From Uliginosibacterium sp. 31-16 (GTDB lineage Bacteria > Pseudomonadota > Gammaproteobacteria > Burkholderiales > Rhodocyclaceae), in the NCBI RefSeq assembly GCF_030730865.1, contig NZ_JAVALZ010000001.1:310001-374000 (forward strand): a DNA stretch of 64,000 bases, read 5' to 3'. Shown here piece by piece: positions 1 through 8,423 of the stretch. How positions within the stretch are numbered: position 1 is the stretch's first letter; every line of letters begins with the position of its first letter. A program made the translations under genes and the position numbers. Under the pieces are notes generated by a model that was not told the origin of the DNA, made no database searches, and was given only the letters and a program-made list of their open reading frames with translations.

Positions 1-126
1 CAGCTTGTAGTTGAGGCGGCCACGATCATCGAGCAACAACCACAAGCCAGCCAGTTGCACCACCAAGAGCACCGCAAACAGGGCCGCGGCGATTTGCCCG
101 AACAGGGTGCGAGGCCACCATTTCAT
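1..126 (-). CDS. sensor histidine kinase, N-terminal fragment (cut by window edge)
   Basis: Only the first 42 codons are present; the gene runs off the left end. The start ATG (126-124) overlaps the TGA of the upstream response regulator as ATGA, the usual arrangement of a regulator-kinase operon. The visible protein begins with a short basic and aromatic cytoplasmic stretch followed by one hydrophobic membrane segment (about residues 10-32), as in an OmpR-partner kinase. No catalytic region is visible, so the kinase call rests on position and the membrane segment. Confidence 0.7.
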   Translation of the reverse strand, partial: MKWWPRTLFGQIAAALFAVLLVVQLAGLWLLLDDRGRLNYKL

Positions 127-833
127 GAGCGTGATTCCACGCGCGCGACGAGCATGTAGCCCTCGCTGCGTACGGTCTTGATGAGCTGCGGGTCACGCGC
201 ATCATCGTTGAGACGACGACGCAGACGGGAAATCATCACATCGATGGTGCGATCGAAGGGGCCGGCATCGCGCCCCGCCAACGCATCGGTCAGCTGATCA
301 CGCGAGAACACACAGTTGGGCGTTTCCGCCAGCACATGCAAGAGACGGAATTCACCGGTCGACAGCGCGATGACAACACCATCAGAGCCGATCAGGTTAT
401 GCGCCGCCAGATCCAGTGTCCAGCCTGCGAAGTGCAGCAGCGTGGAGGCGCGACCGCGCGATTCGTGATCTTCGGCACGGCGCAGGATGCTTCGCACCCG
501 GGCCAGCAACTCGCGCGGATTGAAGGGTTTGGGCAGATAGTCATCGGCCCCCATTTCAAGACCAATGATGCGATCCATGTCATCGCCACGCGCGGTCAGC
601 ATGAGAATCGGCAGACGCGAGGACGCACGCAGATTGCGACACAGAGAGAGACCATCTTCCCCCGGCAACATCACATCAAGGATCAGCAGATCCGGCACGA
701 AACCATCTATCAGCCCACGCATGCTTTTGCCATCACAGGCTGTCTCGACAATGTAACCATTGCCACCAAGGTAGCTGCGCAACAGCTCCGTCAGTTCGGG
801 ATCGTCATCAACGACGAGGATCTTCTTGCTCAT
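123..833 (-). CDS. OmpR-family response regulator
   Basis: 236 residues. The N-terminal receiver domain shows the acidic pair DDD near residue 9, the phospho-acceptor Asp in LLILDVMLPGEDG, the Thr of LMLTARG and the Lys of YLPKPFNPREL. The C-terminal winged helix ends with the typical DVMISRLRRRL and RSEGYML blocks. It is followed with a 4-base overlap by a kinase gene and faces the PepSY operon across about 200 bases that hold regularly spaced TTACA-type repeats. Regulation of that operon is inferred from this layout. Its receiver is very similar to the regulator at 50811-51512. Confidence 0.95.
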   Translation of the reverse strand: MSKKILVVDDDPELTELLRSYLGGNGYIVETACDGKSMRGLIDGFVPDLLILDVMLPGEDGLSLCRNLRASSRLPILMLTARGDDMDRIIGLEMGADDYLPKPFNPRELLARVRSILRRAEDHESRGRASTLLHFAGWTLDLAAHNLIGSDGVVIALSTGEFRLLHVLAETPNCVFSRDQLTDALAGRDAGPFDRTIDVMISRLRRRLNDDARDPQLIKTVRSEGYMLVARVESRS

Positions 834-891
834 GGGCCGGGCTCATGTTTTCCAGACCCAAGAATAGCCCGGATTTCATGTCAGGAAAGCA

Positions 892-931
892 TTGTGAATA
901 CACGCTTACACCCATTCACAAGCCATTTACA
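892..931. promoter_or_regulatory. probable response-regulator operator (direct and inverted repeats)
   Basis: In the divergent region between the regulator and the PepSY gene, TTGTGAAT (892-899) is mirrored by ATTCACAA (914-921). The right arm also belongs to a direct-repeat series TTACA (906), TCACA (916), TTACA (927), spaced 10-11 bases, which is the spacing used by OmpR/PhoB-type regulators. Binding by the adjacent regulator is an inference. Confidence 0.5.
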
Positions 932-1032
932 AAACCCCCTGCAAATCCAATACCCGGTTCACACGTCCGGGGTTCAATGCGGTCACACCAATGCAGCAGG
1001 ACCTGCATGGACAACCTACAGGAAACAGAAAA

Positions 1033-1692
1033 GTGAAGCTAGGCAACAAGCAGCCAGAGTCGCTGAAAAGTCAGGATACAGCACCTCTGCGTCGGGCCGC
1101 GTGGATGCGCACGCTCACCACCTGGCACTGGATCAGTTCGGCGCTGTGTCTGGTCGGCATGCTGTTCTTCGCCAGCACCGGCATCACCCTGAACAATGCC
1201 GAATACTTCGAGAGTACAACGCCGGCGACGACCCGCCATGAAGGCATCCTGCCCGTCGAGGTTCTGAACGAACTCAACGCAACCGAGGCGACAGGAGGCG
1301 ATTTGCCAGCCTCCCTGCACCGCTGGATCAGACTCACATGGGGGCTGACGCTTTCGCCGAAGGCGACCGAGTGGCAAACAGCCGAGGTCTACGTCGATCT
1401 CAAACGACCGGGTGTGGATGCCTGGCTCAGCGTAAAGCGCAGCACCGGCAGCATCCAGTACCAAGCGGACGACCACGGCTGGGTGGCGTATTTCAACGAC
1501 CTGCACAAGGGCAAGAATGCCGGCCGCGCCTGGAGCTGGCTGATCACGGCATTCGGTATCGGCTGTGTCGTCTTCAGCGTAACCGGATTGCTGATCCTGC
1601 AGATACATGCCCGATCACGCTGGAAAGTATGGCCAATCACCGGCTTGGGCCTTGTGATCCCGCTCGTCCTGATCCTGCTTTTCGTTCATTGA
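1033..1692 (+). CDS. PepSY-associated transmembrane protein
   Basis: About 219 residues from the GTG at 1033, preferred over an ATG at 991 because AGGAAACAG lies just upstream. Layout: a basic cytoplasmic tail, a first membrane helix containing TWHW (about residues 30-52), a roughly 125-residue extracytoplasmic part with the LHRWIRLTWG and LHKGKN motifs typical of PepSY_TM proteins, then two C-terminal helices. Members of this family accompany ferric-siderophore and flavin redox systems and are thought to move electrons across the membrane. It is first in an operon with a DUF2271 protein, ApbE and a diflavin reductase, which supports a redox role; the partners are inferred. Confidence 0.85.
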   Translation: MKLGNKQPESLKSQDTAPLRRAAWMRTLTTWHWISSALCLVGMLFFASTGITLNNAEYFESTTPATTRHEGILPVEVLNELNATEATGGDLPASLHRWIRLTWGLTLSPKATEWQTAEVYVDLKRPGVDAWLSVKRSTGSIQYQADDHGWVAYFNDLHKGKNAGRAWSWLITAFGIGCVVFSVTGLLILQIHARSRWKVWPITGLGLVIPLVLILLFVH

Positions 1693-1714
1693 TACCCACA
1701 TGGAAAGGAATATC

Positions 1715-2230
1715 GTGAAAATCCGTATGATCTCCTCCGCACTCTCCCTGATCGGTCTGGGAGCCAGCGCCCCCGGCTTCGCCGCCGATGCCCAGCTGGA
1801 AATCAATATCCCTTCGATGGGAAAGCGCCCGTATGTCGCCGTCTGGCTGGAGAAAGCCGGCAGCCACGAGTTCGCCGGCAACATCGCCGTCTGGTATGAC
1901 ATGCGCAAGCCAAACAATATCGGTGCCACCAAGTGGCTGCCTGACATGCGCGAATGGTGGCGGGTCAGCGGCAGCCAGGCAAGCTTTCCGATTGATGGCG
2001 TCTCCGGCGCTACCCGGCCGGCCGGCGAACACACGATCGATATCGGTGCATCCGGAGCGGCAAAGAAGCTGCCCCCTGGAAACTATGAAGTCGTGATTGA
2101 AGTGGCTAGGGAAAAGGGTGGCCACGATCTGGTACGCCTGCCCTTGCAGTGGCCTCCGCGCAGTGCAGCTACAGCGGAAGGCTCCGGCAAGGCTGAGCTT
2201 GGTCAGGTACGCCTGACGAGTAAACCATGA
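1715..2230 (+). CDS. DUF2271 exported protein with a flavinylation-like motif
   Basis: About 171 residues from GTG 1715 (AAGGAA upstream); an ATG at 1700 would place a poor leader before the signal peptide. The N-terminus is a Sec signal ending near PGFA-ADA. The mature part matches DUF2271 (VAVWLEKAG, KWLPDMREWW, SFPIDGVSGAT). DGVSGAT (1994-2014) resembles the D-x-x-S/T-G-A-T/S site to which ApbE attaches FMN in NqrC/RnfG-type proteins, and apbE follows with a 4-base overlap. I infer a periplasmic flavinylated electron carrier; the modified residue would be the Thr at 2012-2014. Confidence 0.8.
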   Translation: MKIRMISSALSLIGLGASAPGFAADAQLEINIPSMGKRPYVAVWLEKAGSHEFAGNIAVWYDMRKPNNIGATKWLPDMREWWRVSGSQASFPIDGVSGATRPAGEHTIDIGASGAAKKLPPGNYEVVIEVAREKGGHDLVRLPLQWPPRSAATAEGSGKAELGQVRLTSKP

Positions 2231-3243
2231 TGGCAAATGCTCCAGCTGCCCGGGTCCTGATTCCGGCGCGACTCAGCCCAGACTTCAGTACGCTGGATGG
2301 TGATTTGCGCCAGCTGGCGGGCCAGTGCATGGGAACGAGCTGGAGCGTTCGCGTGGTATGCCCGGACGATTCCCGGTTTGCGCGGCTGGAGGCTGACATT
2401 TCGGGCATTCTCGACACCATCGAGACACAGATGAGTCATTTCCGCCACGATTCAGACCTGTGTCGATTCGCCCGGCTGAATGCTGGCGAATGGCTGGAGA
2501 TGCCGGCAGAGTTTGCCCACGTCATGCGTGCCGCGCTGGAGGTGGCAGGTCTCAGCAACGGCGCCTTTGATCCGGCCATCGCCGCAGCGGTCGATGCCTG
2601 GGGCTTCGGCGCACGCCAGGCTTATACCGCGCCCGGGTTCAAACCACCGGCCACCGTGACCACCCAGGCACACTCCGGCTGGCGAGAGCTTGTGATCGAC
2701 GATAACAGCCGTCTGCTGCAGCCCGGAGGGGTTTCACTGAACTTCGCCGCAATAGCCAAAGGTTTTGCGGTCGATGCGCTGTCGGAATATCTCGCCCGGC
2801 TCGGTCTGCACAACCATCTGGTCGAAATCGGTGGGGAGCTGCGTGGCGCAGGAGTGAAACCGGACTACCAGCCCTGGTGGGTTGCGCTTGAATCGCCTGA
2901 GACAGACTGCCCCCTTCCCGCCACCCGCATCGCGTTGCACGGACTGGCAGTGGCGACATCGGGCGATTATCGCCGGCGCTATCACGCGGGTGATCGATTC
3001 GTGCAGCACACCATTGATCCGCGTACCGGCGCACCGGTTTTGCACGCTCTGTCCTCCGTCACGGTCATTCACACGGAATGCATGCTGGCCGATGCCTGGG
3101 CAACCGCGCTGATGGTTCTTGGTGCGGAGGAAGGGCTCCGGCTGGCCACCCGGCAAGGGCTGTGTGCCCTGCTGCAGTGGCGTGACGCACGAAGCGTCTG
3201 GCGCGAAGCCGCCAGTCCGGCATTTCAGGAATTAGCGCCGTAA
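2227..3243 (+). CDS. apbE: FAD:protein FMN transferase ApbE
   Basis: 338 residues. ApbE splits FAD and links FMN to Ser/Thr of exported redox proteins. Family marks: QCMGTSWSV near the start, DTIETQMSHFRHDSDL, GAFDPAIAAAVDAWGF, the SLNFAAIAKGFAVD loop, EIGGELRGAG, ATSGDYRR and the C-terminal metal-binding segment with HTIDPRTG and ADAWATALMVLG. No clear signal peptide or lipobox is seen, so it may act in the cytoplasm or use an unrecognised leader. The start overlaps the DUF2271 stop (ATGA), implying coupling to its probable substrate. Confidence 0.95.
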   Translation: MMANAPAARVLIPARLSPDFSTLDGDLRQLAGQCMGTSWSVRVVCPDDSRFARLEADISGILDTIETQMSHFRHDSDLCRFARLNAGEWLEMPAEFAHVMRAALEVAGLSNGAFDPAIAAAVDAWGFGARQAYTAPGFKPPATVTTQAHSGWRELVIDDNSRLLQPGGVSLNFAAIAKGFAVDALSEYLARLGLHNHLVEIGGELRGAGVKPDYQPWWVALESPETDCPLPATRIALHGLAVATSGDYRRRYHAGDRFVQHTIDPRTGAPVLHALSSVTVIHTECMLADAWATALMVLGAEEGLRLATRQGLCALLQWRDARSVWREAASPAFQELAP

Positions 3244-3250
3244 GAATCAT

Positions 3251-4654
3251 ATGGACCTGACTACCTATCTTTCCGGCGATGCCTGGCGACTCTGGGCCGC
3301 CCTGAGCATCACCTTTGCCTACACCCTGTTCTGTTACGTCCTCTTCCATCGCGCACGCAATGCAGGACAGATCACCGTCATGCAGCAGGGCACGGGCAAG
3401 CCTGTTCTGGTCGTTTACGCCAGCCAGACAGGTCAGGCCGAATCAATCGCTCGACATACAGCCAGTGAGCTGTCCGGCAACGGCACTCCGGTGCATCTCA
3501 GCCGCATCGACCAGCCCTGGCTGGAGGATGCCGCCAGTGCAAGCCGCGTGTTCTTCATCGTCAGCACCGCAGGCGACGGAAGCTCGCCCGATCACGCTCT
3601 CGGTTTCGTACACAAGCAGCTGGACAAACCATGCGCTGGACTGCAAGGCGTACGTTTCGGCCTGCTCGCACTGGGCGATCGCAACTACCCGGATTTCTGC
3701 GCTTTCGGCCGCAGGCTCGATCAGTGGCTTCAGGCTTGTGGCGCACAACCCGAATTTTCCCGTATCGAAGTCGACAAGCTGGAGGGCCAGGCCTTGGCGG
3801 CATGGAACGGGCACCTGCAAGGTTTTGGCACAAAGATCCAGGCCGGAGCGCCTGCTGCCACGGAGCCGGATGATTATGCCGAATGGCGCCTGCTCAGCCG
3901 TTGCTGTCTGAACGCGGGCAGCCCCGGCAGCTCGATGTGCAAGGTTGTGCTGCAGCCGGTATCCGGCGGCTTGCCGCAGTGGCATGCCGGCGATCTCGCC
4001 GACGTTCTGATCCCCGGAGGAGATGGCAAGCCACGCTCCTATTCGATATCCAACCTGCCGGATGACAACCGGATTGAACTCATCGTGCGCAGCGTCGTGC
4101 GCGAGGATGGCACGTCCGGACAGACTTCCGGCTGGCTCAACCAGCACGCCCAGCCAGGCGATGCACTGAAACTGAGAGTTCGCTCGAATCCAGGCTTCAA
4201 TCTTGGCGCCGATCTGAGCAAGCCCCTGATCCTGATCGGCGCCGGAACTGGCATTGCCGGACTGCGGGGTCATTTGCAGGCCCGGGCGAAGGCCTTCTCA
4301 GCATCCGCTCAGCCGGCGCCCGAACACAACACCTGGCTGCTGTTCGGGGAACGCTCCGGCCGGCATGACCGACCCTGTCATGCGGAAATCGACAAGTGGC
4401 AACACACCCGGCTGCTCACCAGGCTGGATCTGAGTTTTTCACGCGATGATCCACGTACTCCTTACGTACAGCACCATCTGCAGGAGCACGCGAAAGAATT
4501 GCAGGAGTGGGTTGAAAACGGCGCCAATATCCTTGTCTGCGGTTGTGCAAAAACCATGGCGCGCAGCGTTGATCAGAGCTTGCGCAACATTCTTGGTGAT
4601 GCGTCGGTAGACGATCTGCTGATGTCCGGACGGATGCGCCGCGACATCTTCTGA
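3251..4654 (+). CDS. membrane-anchored NADPH diflavin reductase (sulfite reductase flavoprotein-like)
   Basis: 467 residues. One N-terminal helix (about 13-34) is followed by Arg/His-rich sequence, placing the catalytic part in the cytoplasm. Next comes a flavodoxin domain (VVYASQTGQAESIA, STAGDGSSPDHA, LLALGDRNYPDFCAFG) and an FNR-like module (PRSYSISN for FAD, GTGIAGLRGHLQ and CGCAKTMARSVDQ for NADPH). This is the CysJ/P450-reductase arrangement, without the usual connecting domain length. Its place behind apbE suggests it supplies NADPH electrons to the PepSY/DUF2271 pair. Confidence 0.88.
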   Translation: MDLTTYLSGDAWRLWAALSITFAYTLFCYVLFHRARNAGQITVMQQGTGKPVLVVYASQTGQAESIARHTASELSGNGTPVHLSRIDQPWLEDAASASRVFFIVSTAGDGSSPDHALGFVHKQLDKPCAGLQGVRFGLLALGDRNYPDFCAFGRRLDQWLQACGAQPEFSRIEVDKLEGQALAAWNGHLQGFGTKIQAGAPAATEPDDYAEWRLLSRCCLNAGSPGSSMCKVVLQPVSGGLPQWHAGDLADVLIPGGDGKPRSYSISNLPDDNRIELIVRSVVREDGTSGQTSGWLNQHAQPGDALKLRVRSNPGFNLGADLSKPLILIGAGTGIAGLRGHLQARAKAFSASAQPAPEHNTWLLFGERSGRHDRPCHAEIDKWQHTRLLTRLDLSFSRDDPRTPYVQHHLQEHAKELQEWVENGANILVCGCAKTMARSVDQSLRNILGDASVDDLLMSGRMRRDIF

Positions 4655-4997
4655 ACCCACCGTCTGATAGCAGAAATAAAAGCGGCGGACGCTGAAGAGC
4701 CGCGCTCCGCCTGCCTGCCTGCGCAGCCATGCTGGCTGGAGAGCAAGGCGTGGAGGGCCTCTTCAGCCAGCATAAAATCAATCTGAAATGGCTCCTCGAA
4801 TATAGCCGTCAGCTCACCCAACGAGGGGCGCTCATACGGCAGGTGGCACATCCTTGCGTCAAAGACCGGCACCTCCATCAGGCGTTACGGCATAACGCCG
4901 ACACATTGCGCGATGGAACCCAAGCCTATGCGTTCAGCCTGCTGCGCGACATTCGCCGGGAGCACAACCTGATCCAGATCGAAAGAACCAGTTTCAT
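4655..4997. other. intergenic stretch before norB
   Basis: About 340 bases without a convincing gene. It contains the imperfect palindromic repeat described separately (4691-4773). Small ORFs here lack ribosome-binding sites and resemblance to known proteins. Confidence 0.6.
4691..4773. repeat. dispersed intergenic palindromic repeat, copy A
   Basis: An 83-base imperfectly palindromic unit with CTGAAGAGCCGCGC on the left and CTCTTCAG on the right. Bases 4729-4750 recur exactly, inverted, at 57043-57064, and 4692-4705 recur inverted at 57083-57096. Similar but looser units occur in several other gaps of this window. Confidence 0.65.
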
Positions 4998-5020
4998 AAG
5001 CTTCATTTTTAATGTATCTT
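4998..5020. promoter_or_regulatory. NsrR-type operator upstream of norB
   Basis: A 23-base near-palindrome with half-sites AAGCTTCAT and ATGTATCTT. It matches the established NsrR consensus (AAGATGCAT / ATGCATCTT halves) at 18 of 23 positions by hand count. It lies about 64 bases before the norB start, and nsrR itself is nearby. Confidence 0.85.
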
Positions 5021-5083
5021 ATAAAAAGATTCATCAAGAAAGAATCTAATCGCCATTCCTTCTGCCCTTCGGGAGAACCTCTC

Positions 5084-7357
5084 ATGCATTCATCAAGACG
5101 CCTCTGGCGCTGGCTCGCCGCCGTTTTTCTTCTCTCATTCGCCGTTCTCGGCTGGATGGGCCGCGAGATTTACCTCGCAGCACCACCAATCCCACAAAAA
5201 GTCCTGTCGGCAGACGGCTCGGCGGTATTCGGCCCTGATCAGGTCATGCACGGCCAGCAAGCCTGGCTGTCTGCCGGCGGCCAGCAGCTTGGCTCAGTAT
5301 GGGGTCACGGCAGCTATGTAGCACCAGACTGGTCCGCCGACTGGCTGCATCGTGAAATCGTAGCGTTGCGTGAAGCGCTGGCACAGAAACAGTTTGCCCA
5401 ATCGTTCAATCAACTCGACAGTGGTCAGCAAGCGCTGATCGGGCAGCGGGTCAAAGAAGAGCTGCGCAGCAATAGCTATGACGCGGCCAGTGGCACACTC
5501 ACCCTGAGCGTGGAGCGCGCTGCCGTAGTACGCCAGCTGGCCACTCACTATCAGGGCTTGTTCGGTGATGACAGCGCGCAGGACGCATTGCGCGAGCAGT
5601 ACGCAATGGTCAAGGCCACTCTGAAGGATCCTGCCGATCTGCAGGCTCTGCCCGCGTTCTTCTTCTGGTCCTCATGGTCCGCAGCAACCGACCGGCCCGG
5701 CGAAACGAATCTCTCCTACACCAGCAACTGGCCACATGAACCACTGATCGACAATGTACCAACGCCCGGCAACGGCATCTGGTCCATCGTCAGTGTAATC
5801 CTGCTGATCGCAGGTATCGCCTTCATGATCGCTTGGCATTCTGCGGCCAAGGAAGAAGCCGATCCGGTGCCACCAGCTCAGGACCCGTTATTCGAACTCA
5901 AGCCCACCGCTTCAATGCGGGCGACCACCAAATACTTCTATGTGGTGATCGGCCTGATCCTGCTGCAGGTGGTCATGGGCGTAGTGTCTGCCCACTATGC
6001 TGTAGAAGGTCAGAGCTTCTTTGGCATCCCGCTAGCCGAAGTACTGCCCTTCACAGTCAGCCGCACCATCCATACTCAACTCGGCGTACTGTGGATCGCT
6101 ACTGCCTGGCTCGCCACTGGCCTCTACATCTCGCCGGCCCTCTCCGGACATGAACCGAAGTATCAGGCCTTCGGGGTAAACGTCTTGTTCTACGCGCTGC
6201 TGTTGATCGTGGTCGGCTCGATTGCCTGCGGATGGATCGGCTCCCTGCAGCGCCTGGGCACCAACTTCGCTTTTTGGCTCGGCAACCAAGGGCTGGAATA
6301 CACCAGCATGGGACGCATCTGGCAATACGGCCTGTTTGCCGGCCTGATGATCTGGCTGGGCCTGATGGCACGCGGCTTGTGGCCAGCGTTGCAGAAGCCA
6401 TCCGAATCACGCGGGCTGATCGCCATGGTCTTCCTGTCGGCCACCTGCATCGGCGCCTTCTACGCCAGCTCTCTGATGTGGGGCCAGCGCAGCCACTACT
6501 CGATGATCGAATACTGGCGCTGGTGGCTGGTCCACCTGTGGGTGGAAGGCTTCTTTGAAGTATTCGCCACCGCAGTGATCGCACTGATCTTCACACGCCT
6601 TGGTCTGATCCGTACCGCCTCAGCCAACGCAGCCATCGTCATGGAGACCATCGTGTTCCTGTTTGGTGGCATCCTGGGCACGCTGCACCATCTTTACTTC
6701 ACCGGTTCGCCAACGTCGGTAATTGCCGTCGGCGCGGTATTCTCGGCGCTGGAAGTGGTGCCACTGGCTTTGATCGGCTTCGAAGGTTATCGCAATTATC
6801 AGCGCAGCCAGGCGGCCCCTTGGGTAGCAAGCTACCGCTGGATCATCTTGTGCTTCGTTGCCGTCGGCTTCTGGAATTCGGTTGGCGCGGGCCTGCTTGG
6901 CTTCTCGATAAACCCACCGATCTCGTTGTACTACCTGCAGGGCCTCAACATGACTCCGGCCCACGGCCACGCTGCGCTGTTCGGGGTGTATGGCATGCTC
7001 GGCATCGGCCTGATGCTGTTCTGCCTGCGTGGCCTGATGCCACGCGAGAACTGGCAGGACGCTTGGCTTCGCCGCATGTTCTGGGCACTCAACATCGGAT
7101 TGGCCATGATGGTGTTCATGTCGTTGGTGCCAGCAGGGATCTATCAAGCCTGGGCCAGCGTCAGTGAAGGTCTGTGGTTCGCTCGCTCACCGGAGATTGT
7201 ACAGTCCACCGTGATGCGCACTCTGGTGTGGCTGCGCGTGCCAGGCGACATCGTGTTCTCCATCGGCGTACTGTGTCTGGGAGTGTTCGCCCTGCGTCTG
7301 CTTGGCAAACGGCGCAGCACAGTAGTCAATGGCAAGATCCAGACGGCGGAACGCTGA
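5084..7357 (+). CDS. norB: quinol-dependent nitric oxide reductase (qNOR)
   Basis: 757 residues from ATG 5084 with GGGAGA seven bases upstream; the in-frame ATG at 5012 sits inside the NsrR operator and is rejected. The enzyme reduces two NO to N2O using quinol. The N-terminal extension (signal-anchor helix plus about 200 periplasmic residues) fuses the NorC-like region to the multi-helix NorB core, which marks the single-subunit type. Visible haem/FeB-site motifs include HTQLGVLWIATAW, HLWVEGFFEVFAT, LHHLYFTGSP and HGHAALFGVYG. No other denitrification enzymes are present, so the role is likely NO detoxification. Confidence 0.95.
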   Translation: MHSSRRLWRWLAAVFLLSFAVLGWMGREIYLAAPPIPQKVLSADGSAVFGPDQVMHGQQAWLSAGGQQLGSVWGHGSYVAPDWSADWLHREIVALREALAQKQFAQSFNQLDSGQQALIGQRVKEELRSNSYDAASGTLTLSVERAAVVRQLATHYQGLFGDDSAQDALREQYAMVKATLKDPADLQALPAFFFWSSWSAATDRPGETNLSYTSNWPHEPLIDNVPTPGNGIWSIVSVILLIAGIAFMIAWHSAAKEEADPVPPAQDPLFELKPTASMRATTKYFYVVIGLILLQVVMGVVSAHYAVEGQSFFGIPLAEVLPFTVSRTIHTQLGVLWIATAWLATGLYISPALSGHEPKYQAFGVNVLFYALLLIVVGSIACGWIGSLQRLGTNFAFWLGNQGLEYTSMGRIWQYGLFAGLMIWLGLMARGLWPALQKPSESRGLIAMVFLSATCIGAFYASSLMWGQRSHYSMIEYWRWWLVHLWVEGFFEVFATAVIALIFTRLGLIRTASANAAIVMETIVFLFGGILGTLHHLYFTGSPTSVIAVGAVFSALEVVPLALIGFEGYRNYQRSQAAPWVASYRWIILCFVAVGFWNSVGAGLLGFSINPPISLYYLQGLNMTPAHGHAALFGVYGMLGIGLMLFCLRGLMPRENWQDAWLRRMFWALNIGLAMMVFMSLVPAGIYQAWASVSEGLWFARSPEIVQSTVMRTLVWLRVPGDIVFSIGVLCLGVFALRLLGKRRSTVVNGKIQTAER

Positions 7358-7373
7358 ATCAACCCCCGCTACT

Positions 7374-7401
7374 CGCCCGCGCGAATGCGCGGGCGTTTTT
7401 T
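7374..7401 (+). terminator. rho-independent terminator of norB
   Basis: Perfect 9-bp stem CGCCCGCGC / GCGCGGGCG with a GAAT loop followed by six T, 17 bases after the norB stop. Confidence 0.92.
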
Positions 7402-7521
7402 GCAGATCAAGCATGAGCTACCTTGCGCCGTATTCATAGCCGCCTTGCTCTGCATGGGCTATATCGTTCTGGTGGCCAGAACGCTCGGCCCCGCCGGGCC
7501 TGCTGACTGGAGCCTGAAGAC

Positions 7522-7779
7522 ATGACCAAGAAGTTTCCGCTTCATCCCAAGCACCCCGAACGCATCTGCTGGGGTTGCGACCGCTATTGTCCTACCGATG
7601 CGCTGGCCTGTGGCAACGGCTCGGGCCGCACTCTGCACCCATGTGAAATGCTTGGAGACGACTGGTACCTGCACGGCGACTGGGGGCTCGACATCGAAGC
7701 CTCGGAAGCAGCAGGCAGCGCCCGATCGACCAATTTCGATCCAACGGATCCCGCAGATGACGAGAAGAGATCACAATAA
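7522..7779 (+). CDS. DUF3079 small Cys-containing protein
   Basis: 85 residues of unknown function. It begins KKFPLHPKHPERICWGCDRY and has five cysteines in the first half (CWGC, YC, LACG, HPCE), matching DUF3079, a family of small soluble proteins. The Cys spacing suggests metal binding (inference). GGAG lies about 10 bases before the ATG. It sits 36 bases ahead of nsrR on the same strand, after the norB terminator, so it may share a transcript with nsrR. Confidence 0.85.
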   Translation: MTKKFPLHPKHPERICWGCDRYCPTDALACGNGSGRTLHPCEMLGDDWYLHGDWGLDIEASEAAGSARSTNFDPTDPADDEKRSQ

Positions 7780-7815
7780 ACAACCTAACCAAACATTCAG
7801 CCACCTCAACCCCCT

Positions 7816-8283
7816 ATGCGACTGACCAGCTTCACCGACTACACCCTGCGGGTGCTGATGTATCTGGCACTGAACACCGAACGGCTCGCCACGATCCAGG
7901 AAATCGCGCAGTCTTATGGCATTTCAGAAAGTCATCTGACCAAGGTCGTTCACCATCTAGCCAAGACAGGGGATGTCGAGTCCGTGCGCGGCAAGGGTGG
8001 CGGCATTCGTCTGGCGAAACCGGCCAGTGAGATTCGCATCGGGGAGATCATCCGACGGGCTGAAGGCGACGCCCCGATCGTCGAATGTCTCCAGGAAGGC
8101 GGCAACTGCAGGATTACCCCTGCCTGCAAATTGGCAAAAATTCTCGAAGACGCATTCAATGCGCTTTTTGCCCGCCTCGACGAGTACACCCTGGCGGACC
8201 TGACGGTAAAGCCGCAGGCGTTGGTGCGTTTCCTTGCACGTGACGGTAGCCGCATACAAGAGCATTCGGGAAGCAACAGATAG
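7816..8283 (+). CDS. nsrR: Rrf2-family nitric oxide-sensing repressor NsrR
   Basis: 155 residues. The N-terminal winged helix (MRLTSFTDYTLRVLMYLA, SESHLTKVVHHL, RGKGGGIRLA) is characteristic of NsrR. Three cysteines for the NO-sensitive Fe-S cluster lie in VECLQEGGNCRITPACKLA. NsrR represses NO-detoxification genes until NO damages the cluster. Two matching operators occur in this window, before norB and before the DUF59 operon. No such site is obvious before nsrR itself. Confidence 0.95.
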   Translation: MRLTSFTDYTLRVLMYLALNTERLATIQEIAQSYGISESHLTKVVHHLAKTGDVESVRGKGGGIRLAKPASEIRIGEIIRRAEGDAPIVECLQEGGNCRITPACKLAKILEDAFNALFARLDEYTLADLTVKPQALVRFLARDGSRIQEHSGSNR

Positions 8284-8423
8284 AGCAGACCCGAAGAGCA
8301 CAATCCGGTCGCACCAAGCTTGGTATATGCCGCCTGATCCATGTCGAGGGGTGGCAGGCCCCATCGCAGATTTCCTGCGGCAAAAAAATGTGGTCGAAGA
8401 ACTACACCACACGCAGGCTCACC

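Noticed and set aside
4852-4867. Sigma-54-like TGGCAC...TGC sequence upstream of norB
   Set aside because: The GG to GC spacing is 9 rather than 10 bases, and an NsrR operator already explains control.
4729-5049. 106-codon frame between the diflavin reductase and norB
   Set aside because: It lies across a repeat and the norB operator, lacks a ribosome site and resembles nothing known.
5012-5083. N-terminal extension of norB from ATG 5012
   Set aside because: The start lies inside the NsrR operator and lacks a ribosome site; ATG 5084 has GGGAGA.
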